From NCBI GenBank assembly GCA_965242495.1, contig OZ251446.1, forward strand, positions 372,001 to 436,000: DNA of 64,000 nt, given 5' to 3'. The DNA is from CBDESN01 sp965242495. GTDB taxonomy: Bacteria; Pseudomonadota; Alphaproteobacteria; MPNO01. This document shows positions 14,261-24,170 of this stretch, in pieces. The position numbers and the translations under genes are program-made. The notes beneath the pieces were generated by a model that was not told the DNA's origin, searched no databases, and was given only the letters and a program-made list of their open reading frames with translations. How positions within the stretch are numbered: position 1 is the stretch's first letter; each line of letters begins with the position of its first letter.

Positions 14261-15855
14261 GCGCCGCCCCCGTCCCCGGCGGTCTCCCGCAGCCAGCGCG
14301 CCCGGAGCTCGTCCCGCCGCAGCTTGCCTCGGTCCGATCTCGGCAGCGCATCGACGACGCGGACGTGTTTCGGCAGCTTGAACGGCGGCAGGCGCCGGGC
14401 GCAATGGTCGACGATCTCCCGGGCGCCGATCCGGGCGCCGTCCTTCGCCACCAGGTAGCAGGCGATCTCCTCGCCGTAGATCTCGTCGGGCACGCCGACG
14501 GTCGCCGCCTCCCGCACCTTCGGATGGGTCATGACGACGCCGTCGATCTCGAGCGGCGCCACGTTGACTCCGCCGCGCACGATCAGGTCCTTGACCCGCC
14601 CGGTCACGGTGACGAACCCGTCCTCGTCCATCGCCCCGAGATCGCCGGTTCGCAGCCGTTCGGTCAGGCGGAACGGCGAACGGTCCTCCCACACGCCGTC
14701 CGGGGTGATCGTCGCGACCGCGGTCTGAGGGCCGCGGATCGCGATCTCGCCTTCGGCGCCGGGCGGGCAGGGTTCGCCGTCGGCGTCCAGGATCGCGAGG
14801 TCCATATGCGGAGCCGCCGGCCCGACGGTGCCGATCTTGCGGCGGTCGTGTCGGTTGCCGCACAGCCAGCCGCCTTCGGAGGCGCCGTAGAACTGCGTCA
14901 GCCGGATGCCGTAGGCGGCTTCGAAGGCGCGCCACTGCTCCGGCGCCAGCGGCGCCGAGCTCGAGGTCATGAGCCGCAGCGAGGGGAGGTCCCGGGCGCC
15001 GACCGGATGCGGCTTGGCGAGCAGCATGTTGACGACCGCGGGGACGCCGACGGCGACGGTGACGTCATGGTCGCGAATCCAGTCGAAGAAGCGGCGATGC
15101 GAGAAACGGCGGGCGACGTACAGCGTGAGGCCGAGGGCGAGAAACGGCATCAGCGCGAGGATCTGCGGCGACAGCCAGCTGAAGGTCCGGTATTCCAGCA
15201 GCCGGTCGGCGGCGCTCAGACCCGCCATCTCGATCGTCGACAATCCACACAGCCACAGGCCGCGATGGTCCCAGACGACGCATTTGGGCCGGTCGGTGGT
15301 GCCCGAGGTCGAGAAGATGCAGGCCAGGTCCCCGGCTTCGCCTCCGTCCGCGGCGCGGGCGTCGGGCGGCGTCCCGGCGAGCCGGGCGAACAGGTCGTCC
15401 TCCGCCCCGGTCCCGCCCGGCCAAGCGTCGAAGCGGACGGCGGGGCAATCGAGATCCTGCGTCAAGGCCGGCCCGTCCATCTCCGTATGCCACAGCACCA
15501 TCCCGGGGGCGACGTGACCCAGGATCGTTCGCAGCTGCTCGCGGCCGGTCTCGGGGTGGAACGGGCAGGCGACGGCGCCCGCCCGCCAGACGGCGAGAAA
15601 GACGAGGAGCTTCTCGAGCCGTTCGTCGGACAGCAGCGCCACCCGATCGCCTCGGGCCACGCCCGACGCCTCCAGCAGCGCCGCGAGCCGTTCGACCGCG
15701 CAGCGAAGCTCGCCGAAGCGCAGCGCGCGGCCGGTGTCGAGCTCGTGGATGGCGATCTTGTCCGGGTGCGCCGCCGCATGGCGGGCGAGCGCCGCGCCGA
15801 CCGGCTGAAAGGGGATCGCCGGCCCGGTTCCAGCCTCGATCGTCGTATCCGTCAT
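14257..15855 (-). CDS. AMP-dependent acyl-CoA synthetase/ligase
   Basis: A 532-residue ANL-superfamily enzyme. The ATP-binding P-loop is STSGTTDRPK at residues 182-191, the A5-type motif is YGASEGGW, the hinge block is RTGDLG and the catalytic lysine is K511 in DRGKLRRDEL. GVAR after residue 65 and LLSDERLEKLLVFLAVWRAG are typical of aryl/acyl-CoA ligases. The start ATG at 15855 gives MTDTTIEAGTG. It activates a carboxylic acid to its CoA thioester in the cytoplasm; the acid is not identifiable. It is divergent from the BadH-like gene, suggesting a shared alicyclic or aromatic acid route. Confidence 0.88.
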   Translation of the reverse strand: MTDTTIEAGTGPAIPFQPVGAALARHAAAHPDKIAIHELDTGRALRFGELRCAVERLAALLEASGVARGDRVALLSDERLEKLLVFLAVWRAGAVACPFHPETGREQLRTILGHVAPGMVLWHTEMDGPALTQDLDCPAVRFDAWPGGTGAEDDLFARLAGTPPDARAADGGEAGDLACIFSTSGTTDRPKCVVWDHRGLWLCGLSTIEMAGLSAADRLLEYRTFSWLSPQILALMPFLALGLTLYVARRFSHRRFFDWIRDHDVTVAVGVPAVVNMLLAKPHPVGARDLPSLRLMTSSSAPLAPEQWRAFEAAYGIRLTQFYGASEGGWLCGNRHDRRKIGTVGPAAPHMDLAILDADGEPCPPGAEGEIAIRGPQTAVATITPDGVWEDRSPFRLTERLRTGDLGAMDEDGFVTVTGRVKDLIVRGGVNVAPLEIDGVVMTHPKVREAATVGVPDEIYGEEIACYLVAKDGARIGAREIVDHCARRLPPFKLPKHVRVVDALPRSDRGKLRRDELRARWLRETAGDGGGA

Positions 15856-15992
15856 CCGGGGCGAAGATAGCCGACCGGGCGCGGCCGACAAAACATCGCA
15901 GGCGCCGGGCCGGGCGCGCCGGCTTGGGCGAAGGACGCCGGGCCGCTATGCTGCCGTGCGGTCGGCGCGGGAAGGCGATACGGGGCGAGGCG

Positions 15993-16760
15993 ATGCGGGG
16001 GTTGCGCGACAAGCCGGCGATCGTCACCGGCGGCGGCGGCGCCATCGGGCGGGCGATCTGCCGGCGCCTGGCCGAGGAGGGCGCGCGGGTCGGCGCGTTC
16101 GACATCGACGGCGCATCGGCGGCGGAGACCGTCCGCCTGATCGCCGCGGACGGCGGAGCGGCCTGGGCGGAGACGGTCGACATCGCCGACCATGCGGCGG
16201 TGGAGCGCGCCGTCGCGGCGTTCGAAGCCGCGGCCGGGCCGGTCGACATCCTCGTCAACAACGCCGGCTGGGATCGGGTGCGCGATTTCGTCGATACCGA
16301 CCCGGCCTTCTGGGACCGGATCATCGACGTCAATCTGCGCGGGCCGCTCAACATGACCCACGCCGTGCTCGGCGGCATGGCGGCGCGCGGCCGCGGGCGC
16401 GTCGTCAGCGTCTCGTCCGACGCCGCGCGGGTCGGCTCGTCGGGCGAGGCCGTCTACTCGGCCTGCAAGGGCGGCGTGATCTCGTTGACCAAGACGCTTG
16501 CGCGCGAGATGGCGCGCAAGGGGGTCGTGCTCAACGCGGTGTGCCCGGGGCCCACGGATACGCCGATTCTGCGCGCCTTCGTCGAGGAGGGCCCGCGGGG
16601 CGAGCGGATTTTCGAGGGTCTCAGGCGCGCCATCCCGATGGGGCGGCTGGGCGAGCCGGACGACATGCCGGGCATCGTCGCCTTCCTCGCCAGCGACGAC
16701 GCGGCCTTCATCACCGGCCAGGTGATCAGCGTCTCGGGCGGCCTCACGATGCACGGGTAA
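15993..16760 (+). CDS. SDR family dehydrogenase, BadH-like (2-hydroxycyclohexanecarboxyl-CoA dehydrogenase)
   Basis: A 255-residue classical short-chain dehydrogenase. The NAD-binding motif is TGGGGAIG at 12-19, NNAG is at 89-92 and the active site is Ser142, Tyr155 and Lys159 in VYSACKGG. MRGLRDK at the start, ARVGSSGEAVY, CPGPTDTPILR and the C-terminal ITGQVISVSGGLTM strongly recall BadH of anaerobic cyclohexanecarboxylate/benzoate degradation. The ATG at 15993 is chosen over 15924 because the SDR fold begins there. No other bad genes are present, so the actual substrate may be another hydroxyacyl-CoA. Confidence 0.85.
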   Translation: MRGLRDKPAIVTGGGGAIGRAICRRLAEEGARVGAFDIDGASAAETVRLIAADGGAAWAETVDIADHAAVERAVAAFEAAAGPVDILVNNAGWDRVRDFVDTDPAFWDRIIDVNLRGPLNMTHAVLGGMAARGRGRVVSVSSDAARVGSSGEAVYSACKGGVISLTKTLAREMARKGVVLNAVCPGPTDTPILRAFVEEGPRGERIFEGLRRAIPMGRLGEPDDMPGIVAFLASDDAAFITGQVISVSGGLTMHG

Positions 16761-16795
16761 CGCCTGGACGGCGGCGCGGCCGGTCTCGAATTTTT

Positions 16796-16823
16796 TTGAC
16801 ATGCCGCTGGGGCTGCATATCTT
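16796..16823 (+). promoter_or_regulatory. Sigma-70 promoter for toxin/helicase operon
   Basis: A perfect -35 TTGACA (16796-16801) and a -10 TATCTT (16818-16823) are separated by 16 bp, just after a T-run at 16791-16797. The predicted start of transcription is near 16830, about 85 bases before the BrnT-like start codon. Confidence 0.55.
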
Positions 16824-16914
16824 CGGCGTTGAAGACATGGACCCCTCCGTTCCTCGGCGCATGGAGGGAGAGAGATAAAGGGGGCCGACCCGCGGGCGCC
16901 CCGAACGGAATGAC

Positions 16915-17205
16915 GTGTTCGAGTTCGAGTGGGATCCGGCCAAGGCGGCGAGCAACCTCCGGAAGCATGGGATCGGTTTCGAGCTTGCCGCCTCGGTGTT
17001 CCAGGATCGGTTCATGCGGTCGATTCCCGACGAGGATCACGGCGGGTTCGAGGAGCGGTGGATAACCATGGGCTGCGTTCCCGACGGTCGGCTGCTGGTG
17101 GTGTCCCACACCTTTGAGGAGACTGGCGGCGGCGCGACCGTGCGTCTTATATCGGCTCGCCGGGCCACCCGTGACGAGCGGCGTCAGTACGAGGCCGGAA
17201 AATGA
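16915..17205 (+). CDS. brnT: BrnT-like toxin of type II toxin-antitoxin system
   Basis: A 96-residue protein beginning with GTG and reading FEFEWDPAKAASNLRKHGI, the BrnT signature. RWITMGCVPDGRLLVVSHTF and RLISARRATRDERRQYE complete the small RNase-like fold. BrnT toxins are ribonucleases that inhibit translation and are neutralised by a downstream antitoxin that also represses the operon. Here the stop overlaps the next ATG (ATGA at 17202-17205), exactly the place of the antitoxin gene, but the next gene is a giant ATPase-helicase with an antitoxin-like start. No separate antitoxin is present nearby. Confidence 0.85.
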   Translation: MFEFEWDPAKAASNLRKHGIGFELAASVFQDRFMRSIPDEDHGGFEERWITMGCVPDGRLLVVSHTFEETGGGATVRLISARRATRDERRQYEAGK

Positions 17206-20200
17206 AAGCCGAATATAATTTTTCGCAAGGCGAACGTGGCAAATTTCTCCGTGAAGGCGTCGAGCTGAGCCTTCCCGTGTCTGACGCAAAGCCGGATTGG
17301 GAGGGCCCCAAGGGATCGCTTGGGAGGTTCATCGTCGAGGAGTCCAAAAACACCCTCGCCTCCTATCGCGCACAGCCCATACGGGTCGATGAAGATGTCA
17401 TCACTGAAGACGACATTGCGGGCGGTGGTTATGCGTGTCGCCAACTCTTTGAGTTGGTCCAGAACAGCGCCGACGCCCTGCTCGACGCGCCGAAAGGGAC
17501 GAAAGGGGAGAGTATTCTGATTCGTTTGACGGAACGCTTCCTCTACTGCGCCGACAACGGAGCGCCGATCGACCGGGATGGCGTCACATCGCTCATGTTC
17601 TCGCGCCTGTCGCCGAAGCGGGGGACCGATCAGATCGGCATGTTCGGTCTCGGCTTCAAGTCGGTTCTTGGCGTCAGCGATGCGCCGGAATTCTTCAGCC
17701 GCTCCGGCTCTTTCAGGTTCGATCATGACCGTTCACGCGCACGCATACGAGAAGTCGCGCCCAATGCGGAACGCTGCCCGGCCCTGCGTCTTCCCGAACC
17801 CATCGACCCACGCAAGGAAAGGGATTCGGACGAGGAACTCCATGAACTGATGAATTGGGCGACGAATATCGTTCGCCTACCGCTCAAATCCGGTGCGCGT
17901 GACGACCTAGCCGGACAGATCCGGGATTTTCCACCGGCGTTTCTGCTGTTCGTCGATCACGTCCGCTACCTTACTCTCGAAGATGGAGAATCTTCCCGAA
18001 GCTTCACCCGGCGGGACCAGGACGGCGAACTTCAACTCGACACCGGCGAGGGAACCGCGCGATGGCTGCGCTTCGAGAGGACCCATTGCCTTTCCGACGA
18101 CGCCCGCGCCGACCGGCGCAGCGGCGACAACCGCGACAAAGTGCCGGTCTGGTGGGCCGCGCCGCTCGACCGATTGGCCGACCCGGGCAAGTTTTGGGCA
18201 TTCTTCCCAACGCAAGCCACGAGTCTCGTCGCCGGCATCCTGAACGCGCCATGGAAGACCAACGAGGATCGGCAGAACCTGCTGCCGGGGCCGTACAACG
18301 AGGAATTGATCGAAGCCGCTGCGGCGATGATCGCCGAAGCGCTGCCTGAACTCGCGACGAACGACGATCCCGCCCGACATCTCGACGCCCTGCCGCGTCG
18401 GCGCGAGACGGGCGATTCCGACCAAGCAGACCTTCTTCGCAAGCGCCTGTTCGCCGATCTTCACGAACGCGCAATCGTTCCCGATCAAGACGGAAACCTG
18501 CGCGCACGCCGGGACATCTCGTATCCGCCCAAGGAGCTCACGGACGCTGGCCAAGAAGCGGCGGCGGCCTTTGAACGATGGGCGGCGTATCCAGGTCGGC
18601 CATCCAACTGGCTCCACCACAAGGCGCTCACGCGCAACACGCTCGCCATTGTCGATCGGCTGTTTCACCGCGAAAGCGAACCGCCCGGACGGTCGTCATC
18701 GGGCGCGCCCAGGGCCGCGGTCGCCGAGTGGCTGGAGGCGCTCGTCGAAGGTAAGGAGGCAGACGGGGCGATCCAGGCTTCTATGGCGGCGGTGCAAGTC
18801 GCCGTGTGTATCCCAGAGGGAATACGAAAGAGCGCCGGTCTCGGGGAAATCGTGCTGACCGCAGCCGGTGGCTTGGCTAGGCTCAATCCAGAACGTCTCT
18901 TCTTGCCGGATGAGACGCAGACCGACGGCGACTCCACGAACACGGATCGATACGTTCACCCGAATCTGGCGTCGAATCCCGACACGCGGTCAGCGCTGAA
19001 GAAGCTGGGACTCAAACCGCTGACGCCGGAGAGCAGGTTCGAGCTTCTTGTGGAACGCATTAGCAGTCCAGAACAAGATGACGAGCTCCATAACACGTTC
19101 TGGATACTGTCGCGCAAGATGACGCCGGAGGACGCGCTCGCCATCGTTCGCGATAAAGGTGGGAGTGGGGGCGGGATTCGTGTCCAAACGCGGGCTGGAA
19201 ACTGGCAGCCCCTATACAGCGTGCTGTTGCCGGGCGATATCGTACCGGGTGATGGGAGCCGGGATAACGAGGCCACCGTGGATACCGATTTCCATGAACG
19301 TGACAACGTATTATTGCGCGCCCTTGGGGTCACCGATGCGCCGGACGGTAGCCGCGACTTACGGCTGGAGCCGCAGTACGATTCGTACCAAAATTGGTGC
19401 AAAAACAAGTATTCTAGACGAAACGATCTTCCTCATTATCCGAACCTGTGGTACTTGAAATTCACGTCGTCCGATGGCGTCGGCCCGTTGGAAATCCTGA
19501 CCGTTCTTTCCGACAATGGTGGGGAAATATATACGGACGCGTTGCTGAATCTTGATGCCACTTACCAGCCATGGACGATGCGGCATACGGGCTCGAACGG
19601 GCGATTTTACCCAAAAGTTTACTACGGTTCTCTTACGATTCATATGCTGCGAGAACATGGGAAAATCCGAATTCCCGACGGCATCGCTTTGCTGAAGGAC
19701 GCGCTCGGGCCGACCCCAAAAAACCCAGCTGTCCTGCATGCGTTGCTGCTCCATCCCATGGTCGAAAAAATCAAAACGGCGTTCGATCTGCTGGAACCCA
19801 CGCCGGAGTTCATCGACGAAGAAGAACCGATTCCGCTGACCGACGAGTGGCCCGGCTTGAAAGAACACCTCCCGCCACACCTTGGAACGTGCTATCTTAT
19901 TCGCTGTGAGCGAATCCTGGTTCTCAATGAATCGAAAGAGTGCGTCTTTCACGATCTCAATATCTATCTTTCAGATACTACGGAACCGCCTGACGGCGGT
20001 AACGGACAACGTCAGCTCCAGCTCGTCGCGGACGAACTGGAGCTTGGGCTGGATCGTCAACAGATCGAGGAGATCTTGCAACGCAAGACGCCACGAGAGG
20101 TCGAGGAACGACTCAACGCCATACGACATAAATGTTCGACCGATGCCGAACGTCTCCTGGCGGCGGTTGGCGAGCAAGCGTTACGCGAGGGGCTTCCAGA

Positions 20201-21713
20201 ATCGCTTCTGGCCATACTCGAGAGCGACGGCGCAGCCCTGGCGGGCCTCGACCTCGCGAGGGCCGCCATCGCTACTTGGCATACGGATGCTCTCAAGCAA
20301 TACAAACGGGAGCTGGATCTTCTCAATCCGCCGAAGCAATGGGCCGGGTCGGTACCAGCCGTCGAGTTCGCACAGGCGCTCGGGTTCTCTCCCGAGTGGG
20401 CAGGAGAACGAAACAGAAAACGCGAACCTTTTTTGGAAGTGGAAGGTTATTCGCTTCCACCGCTTCATGGCTACCAACGGACCATCGCCAATAACGTTAG
20501 GAGTCTGCTGCGCGGCGGATTCGGGAACGGCGCCGAGCGGCGCGGGATGATCAGCCTGCCGACCGGGTCCGGTAAGACCCGCGTCGCCGTGCAGGCGGTC
20601 GTCGAAGCCATGCGGGAGGACGGTTTTCGTGGGGGCGTTCTTTGGGTTGCGGACCGCGATGAGTTGTGCGAGCAGGCCGTGGAGGCGTGGCGGCAGGTGT
20701 GGTCGAGCATCGGCATCCAGGCGGCCCGGCTTCGTATCTCCAGGATGTGGGGCGGGCGACAGAGACCCCTGCCGACGAACGAGCTTCACGTCGTCGTCGC
20801 GACCAGACAGACGCTCCATGCGAGGCTCTCCGAATACAAGTTTCTGGCCGATTTCGGGTTGGTCGTGTTTGACGAAGCGCATCGATCCCTCGCGCCGACC
20901 TTCACGTCGATCATGAATAAGATCGGCCTGACGCGCTCCCAACGGACGGACGAGCCGTTCGTAATCGGCCTCACCGCCACGCCCTACCGCGGACGCGACG
21001 AGGAGGAGACGCTCAGACTCGTCCGCCGTTACGGAAGCAAGAGATTGGACTCGTGCGCGTTCGCGAGCGACGAGCCTCAAGCCGTTATCCAGGAATTACA
21101 GGGAATGGGCGTACTCGCCCAAGCCGACCATGAAACCATCAGGGGCGAGACGTTCTCGTTCGATCCCGATGATTTGGCGCGAATACTCGAATCCTTTGAA
21201 CGGGAATCGTCTTTGCCTTGGCTCCCGCAGAGCGTGGAAAAACGTATCGCCCGGAGCGTCGAGCGAACCCGGCGCATCGTCGAAGCGTATGAGAAACACG
21301 TCGATCCGGACTGGCCCACGCTCGTCTTCGCGACCTCGGTCGAGCACGCGCAGACTCTGGCGGCGCTCCTCAACCAGAAGGATATCTGCTCGCGCGCCGT
21401 AAGCGCAGAGACCGAGCCGGCGATCCGCCGTCGCGTGGTCGAGGAGTTCCGCGGCGGCGACATCAAGGCGCTGGTGAATTACGGCGTATTCAGTGAAGGT
21501 TTCGACGCGCCCAAGACCCGCGCCATCATCGTCGCGCGGCCGGTGTACAGCCCCAACCTCTATTTCCAGATGATCGGCAGGGGCTTGCGGGGGCCGCTGA
21601 ATGGCGGCGGCAAGCGATGCCTCATCCTCAACGTCGAGGACAACATCGAGAATTTCAACCGGGTTCTCGCGTTCTCCGAACTGGACTGGCTCTGGGCCAA
21701 GCGGGCCGGGTAG
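17202..21713 (+). CDS. Antitoxin-like N-terminus fused to sacsin/GHKL-type ATPase and DEAD/DEAH (SF2) helicase
   Basis: A 1503-residue protein. Residues 1-26 (MKAEYNFSQGERGKF, then a short LSLPV) look like the start of BrnT-partner antitoxins. From about residue 30 (KPDWEGPKGSLGRFI) a sacsin N-terminal-type HATPase follows: N-box E84-N88 in ELVQNSADAL, D118-N-G, and the glycine box GMFGLGFKS at 146-154. A long middle region of about 900 residues has no motif I recognise. The C-terminal SF2 core has Walker A LPTGSGKT (1119-1126), DEAH at 1224-1227, the TATP motif near 1256 and QMIGRGLRG (1456-1464). All motor residues are intact. The gene is visibly less GC-rich than its neighbours, suggesting transfer. 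Two-ATPase proteins of this kind suggest nucleic-acid surveillance or phage defence (inference). Confidence 0.85.
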   Translation: MKAEYNFSQGERGKFLREGVELSLPVSDAKPDWEGPKGSLGRFIVEESKNTLASYRAQPIRVDEDVITEDDIAGGGYACRQLFELVQNSADALLDAPKGTKGESILIRLTERFLYCADNGAPIDRDGVTSLMFSRLSPKRGTDQIGMFGLGFKSVLGVSDAPEFFSRSGSFRFDHDRSRARIREVAPNAERCPALRLPEPIDPRKERDSDEELHELMNWATNIVRLPLKSGARDDLAGQIRDFPPAFLLFVDHVRYLTLEDGESSRSFTRRDQDGELQLDTGEGTARWLRFERTHCLSDDARADRRSGDNRDKVPVWWAAPLDRLADPGKFWAFFPTQATSLVAGILNAPWKTNEDRQNLLPGPYNEELIEAAAAMIAEALPELATNDDPARHLDALPRRRETGDSDQADLLRKRLFADLHERAIVPDQDGNLRARRDISYPPKELTDAGQEAAAAFERWAAYPGRPSNWLHHKALTRNTLAIVDRLFHRESEPPGRSSSGAPRAAVAEWLEALVEGKEADGAIQASMAAVQVAVCIPEGIRKSAGLGEIVLTAAGGLARLNPERLFLPDETQTDGDSTNTDRYVHPNLASNPDTRSALKKLGLKPLTPESRFELLVERISSPEQDDELHNTFWILSRKMTPEDALAIVRDKGGSGGGIRVQTRAGNWQPLYSVLLPGDIVPGDGSRDNEATVDTDFHERDNVLLRALGVTDAPDGSRDLRLEPQYDSYQNWCKNKYSRRNDLPHYPNLWYLKFTSSDGVGPLEILTVLSDNGGEIYTDALLNLDATYQPWTMRHTGSNGRFYPKVYYGSLTIHMLREHGKIRIPDGIALLKDALGPTPKNPAVLHALLLHPMVEKIKTAFDLLEPTPEFIDEEEPIPLTDEWPGLKEHLPPHLGTCYLIRCERILVLNESKECVFHDLNIYLSDTTEPPDGGNGQRQLQLVADELELGLDRQQIEEILQRKTPREVEERLNAIRHKCSTDAERLLAAVGEQALREGLPESLLAILESDGAALAGLDLARAAIATWHTDALKQYKRELDLLNPPKQWAGSVPAVEFAQALGFSPEWAGERNRKREPFLEVEGYSLPPLHGYQRTIANNVRSLLRGGFGNGAERRGMISLPTGSGKTRVAVQAVVEAMREDGFRGGVLWVADRDELCEQAVEAWRQVWSSIGIQAARLRISRMWGGRQRPLPTNELHVVVATRQTLHARLSEYKFLADFGLVVFDEAHRSLAPTFTSIMNKIGLTRSQRTDEPFVIGLTATPYRGRDEEETLRLVRRYGSKRLDSCAFASDEPQAVIQELQGMGVLAQADHETIRGETFSFDPDDLARILESFERESSLPWLPQSVEKRIARSVERTRRIVEAYEKHVDPDWPTLVFATSVEHAQTLAALLNQKDICSRAVSAETEPAIRRRVVEEFRGGDIKALVNYGVFSEGFDAPKTRAIIVARPVYSPNLYFQMIGRGLRGPLNGGGKRCLILNVEDNIENFNRVLAFSELDWLWAKRAG

Positions 21714-21862
21714 CGATCTTTGCGACGCCTGTTCGGCGTTGAACCCGACCGAGGGCGGTCCGCCTCGCCTCCTCCCGCCCGGCGGCGACGGGTCGGCGCG
21801 CATCGTTTCCTTCCGGCTTTCGTGCTATCCTGCCCGGGGTGCGGCGATCGACGGAGGCGGGG

Positions 21863-22900
21863 ATGTTTCTGCGCAACTGCTGGTACGTGGCGGCCTGGGA
21901 GGACGAGATCGGCGACCGGCCGTTGGCGCGCACTCTGCTGGGCGAGCCGGTGGTGCTGTACCGCGCCGCCGACGGCGCGCCGGCGGCCCTGGAGGACCGC
22001 TGCTGCCACCGCGCGCTGCCTCTGTCGATGGGGGAGCTGGTCGGCGGCGAGCTGCAATGCGGCTATCACGGCTTCCGCTACGCGCCCGACGGGCGCTGTG
22101 TCGCCGTCCCCGGCCAGGCGGCGGTTCCGCCGGACGCGCGGGTCAGGTCCTACCCGGTGGTCGAGCGGTGGAACTGGGTCTGGATCTGGATGGGCGATCC
22201 CGACCGGGTCGACGAGGGGCTGATCCCCGACTGGCGCTGGGTCGACGATCCCGACTGGCGGACGGTCCGGGGCAATGGCGGCCGGCCGCTCCATTGCGCC
22301 TGCAACTACCAGCTGATTACCGACAATCTCCAGGACATCACCCATCTGAGCTACGTCCACACCAGCTCGATCGGCAACGCGGACATCGTCGACTTCTCGG
22401 TCAAGACCGAGCGCAAGGCGCGCTCCGTCCACATGGTCCGCAACGTGATGAACCGGCCCGCGGCGCCCTTCTACCAATGGGCCGGCAAGTTCAAGGGCAA
22501 CGTCGACCGCTGGATCACCTGCGATACGCAGATGCCCTGCTTGTCGGTCAACGACGCCGGCTGCGTCGATACCGGGACCGACATGCGGCCCGGCCGCCGG
22601 GACCGCGGGGTGGAGATGCGCGTGCTCAACGCGCCGACGCCCGAGACCGAGCGGACGACGCATTACTTCTACGCCCATGCGCGGCATTTCGGCCTCGACG
22701 ACGAGGAGGTCGAGAACGCCTACCGGACCCAGTTCACCGGCGTCTTCCAGGAGGACAAGGCCGTCCTGGAGGCGCAGCAGGCGATGATCGACCGCGACCC
22801 GGCCGCGCACGTCATCGACATCAACGCCGATGCGCCCGGCCTGCAATGCCGCCGCCTGCTGCGCGAGCTCATCGCCGCGGAGAACGCCGGCCGGGGATAG
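21863..22900 (+). CDS. Rieske non-haem iron oxygenase (vanillate O-demethylase VanA-like)
   Basis: A 345-residue oxygenase. The Rieske ligands are C47-x-H49 and C66-x2-H69 (QCGYHG), followed by the mononuclear iron site NLQDITHLSYVH around residues 155-165 (bridging Asp and two His). MFLRNCWYVAAWEDEI is typical of VanA/dicamba-demethylase-like enzymes. The ATG at 21863 follows GGAGGCGGGG; the upstream open frame is not needed. No reductase gene adjoins, so a reductase elsewhere must supply electrons. It is followed 26 bp later by a CoA-transferase in the same direction. Likely O-demethylation or ring hydroxylation of an aromatic acid; substrate unknown. Confidence 0.88.
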   Translation: MFLRNCWYVAAWEDEIGDRPLARTLLGEPVVLYRAADGAPAALEDRCCHRALPLSMGELVGGELQCGYHGFRYAPDGRCVAVPGQAAVPPDARVRSYPVVERWNWVWIWMGDPDRVDEGLIPDWRWVDDPDWRTVRGNGGRPLHCACNYQLITDNLQDITHLSYVHTSSIGNADIVDFSVKTERKARSVHMVRNVMNRPAAPFYQWAGKFKGNVDRWITCDTQMPCLSVNDAGCVDTGTDMRPGRRDRGVEMRVLNAPTPETERTTHYFYAHARHFGLDDEEVENAYRTQFTGVFQEDKAVLEAQQAMIDRDPAAHVIDINADAPGLQCRRLLRELIAAENAGRG

Positions 22901-22926
22901 CGGCGCGGCCGGGCCGGAGCCGGCGC

Positions 22927-24102
22927 ATGGCGGCGCTGGGCGGCGTCCGCGTCGTCGAGCTCTCGACGATGATCACCGGGCCGCTGGGCGGGCAGATGCT
23001 GGCCGATCTCGGGGCCGAGGTGATCAAGGTCGAGAAACCCGACGGCGGCGACATGTTCCGCAGCTGGCGGGGCGGGACCTACAGCGCGCATTTCGGCGCC
23101 TTCAACCGCAACAAGCGGAGCCTCACCCTCGACCTGCGGTCCGGGGCGGGCAGGGGCGTCCTGCTCGAGCTGGCGGCGACCGCCGACGTGCTGATCGAGA
23201 ATTTCCGCCCCGGCGTGATGGAGCGGCTGGGTCTCGCGCCGGAGGCGCTGTCCGCGGCCAACCCGAAACTGATCTACTGCTCGATCACCGGCTTCGGCGA
23301 GGACGGCCCGTATCGCGACCGGCCCGCCTACGATGCGGTGGCCCAGTCGCTGTCCGGCGTCTCCGGCATGTTTCTCGACCCCGACGACCCGCAGATCACC
23401 GGCCCCACGATCGCCGACAACATGACCGGCATCAACGCCTGCTACGGCATTCTCGGCGCGCTGTTCGAGCGCGAACGTAGCGGCAGGGCGCGGCGCGTCG
23501 ACGTGAACATGCTGGAATCCGCCATGACCTTCATGCTCGATCCCTGGGCGAACATGATGCAGGGCGGCATCCCGCAGCATCCGCTGGCGCGGGTCATGGC
23601 GTCGCAATCCTATGCGCTGCGCTGCGGCGACGGCAAGCTGCTGGCGGTCCACCTGTCGTCGCCGGAGAAGTTCTGGCAGGGGATCCAGGCGGCCCTGGAA
23701 TGCCCCGGCCTGGGCCGCGACGAGCGTTTCGCGACCCGCGCCGCCCGGATCGAGAACTACCTCGCGCTGAAGGCGGCGCTCCAGGACGCCGCCGCGCGCA
23801 GGCCGCGCGCCTACTGGACGGCGCGGCTGGAGGCGGAAGACGTGCCCTTCGCGCCGGTGCTCACCTTGCCCGAGGTGATGGCGGACGAGCAGGTTCGGCA
23901 TCTCGATTCCTTCTTCCGCGCCACCCATCCGACGGAGGGGGAGCTGACGCTCACCCGCCGCCCGGTCCGCTACGACGGCGCGCGCGACGACCAGCCGCTG
24001 GCCCCGCCGCCGACGCTGGGCGAGCATACCGACGAGGTGCTGGCGGAGCTCGGCTACGACGCCGAAGCGATCGACGCGCTGCGCCGCGACAAGGTGGTGT
24101 GA
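22927..24102 (+). CDS. CaiB/BaiF (class III) CoA-transferase
   Basis: A 391-residue enzyme of the formyl-CoA transferase family. VVELSTMITGPLGGQMLADL and GAEVIKVEKPDGGD open the protein; the catalytic aspartate is D164 in TIADNMTG; RNKRSLTLDL and ENFRPGVMERLGL are further family blocks. It moves CoA between carboxylates. The ATG at 22927 has a weak GGAG seven bases before it. It probably shares a transcript with the Rieske oxygenase and may prime a carboxylic acid for degradation. Confidence 0.9.
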   Translation: MAALGGVRVVELSTMITGPLGGQMLADLGAEVIKVEKPDGGDMFRSWRGGTYSAHFGAFNRNKRSLTLDLRSGAGRGVLLELAATADVLIENFRPGVMERLGLAPEALSAANPKLIYCSITGFGEDGPYRDRPAYDAVAQSLSGVSGMFLDPDDPQITGPTIADNMTGINACYGILGALFERERSGRARRVDVNMLESAMTFMLDPWANMMQGGIPQHPLARVMASQSYALRCGDGKLLAVHLSSPEKFWQGIQAALECPGLGRDERFATRAARIENYLALKAALQDAAARRPRAYWTARLEAEDVPFAPVLTLPEVMADEQVRHLDSFFRATHPTEGELTLTRRPVRYDGARDDQPLAPPPTLGEHTDEVLAELGYDAEAIDALRRDKVV

Positions 24103-24170
24103 CCGCGGCCCGGGCGCCTCCCGCGCCGCCCGGGCGCGCCGCCGGCCGCGGTCGGGGCGAAAGATGCGTT

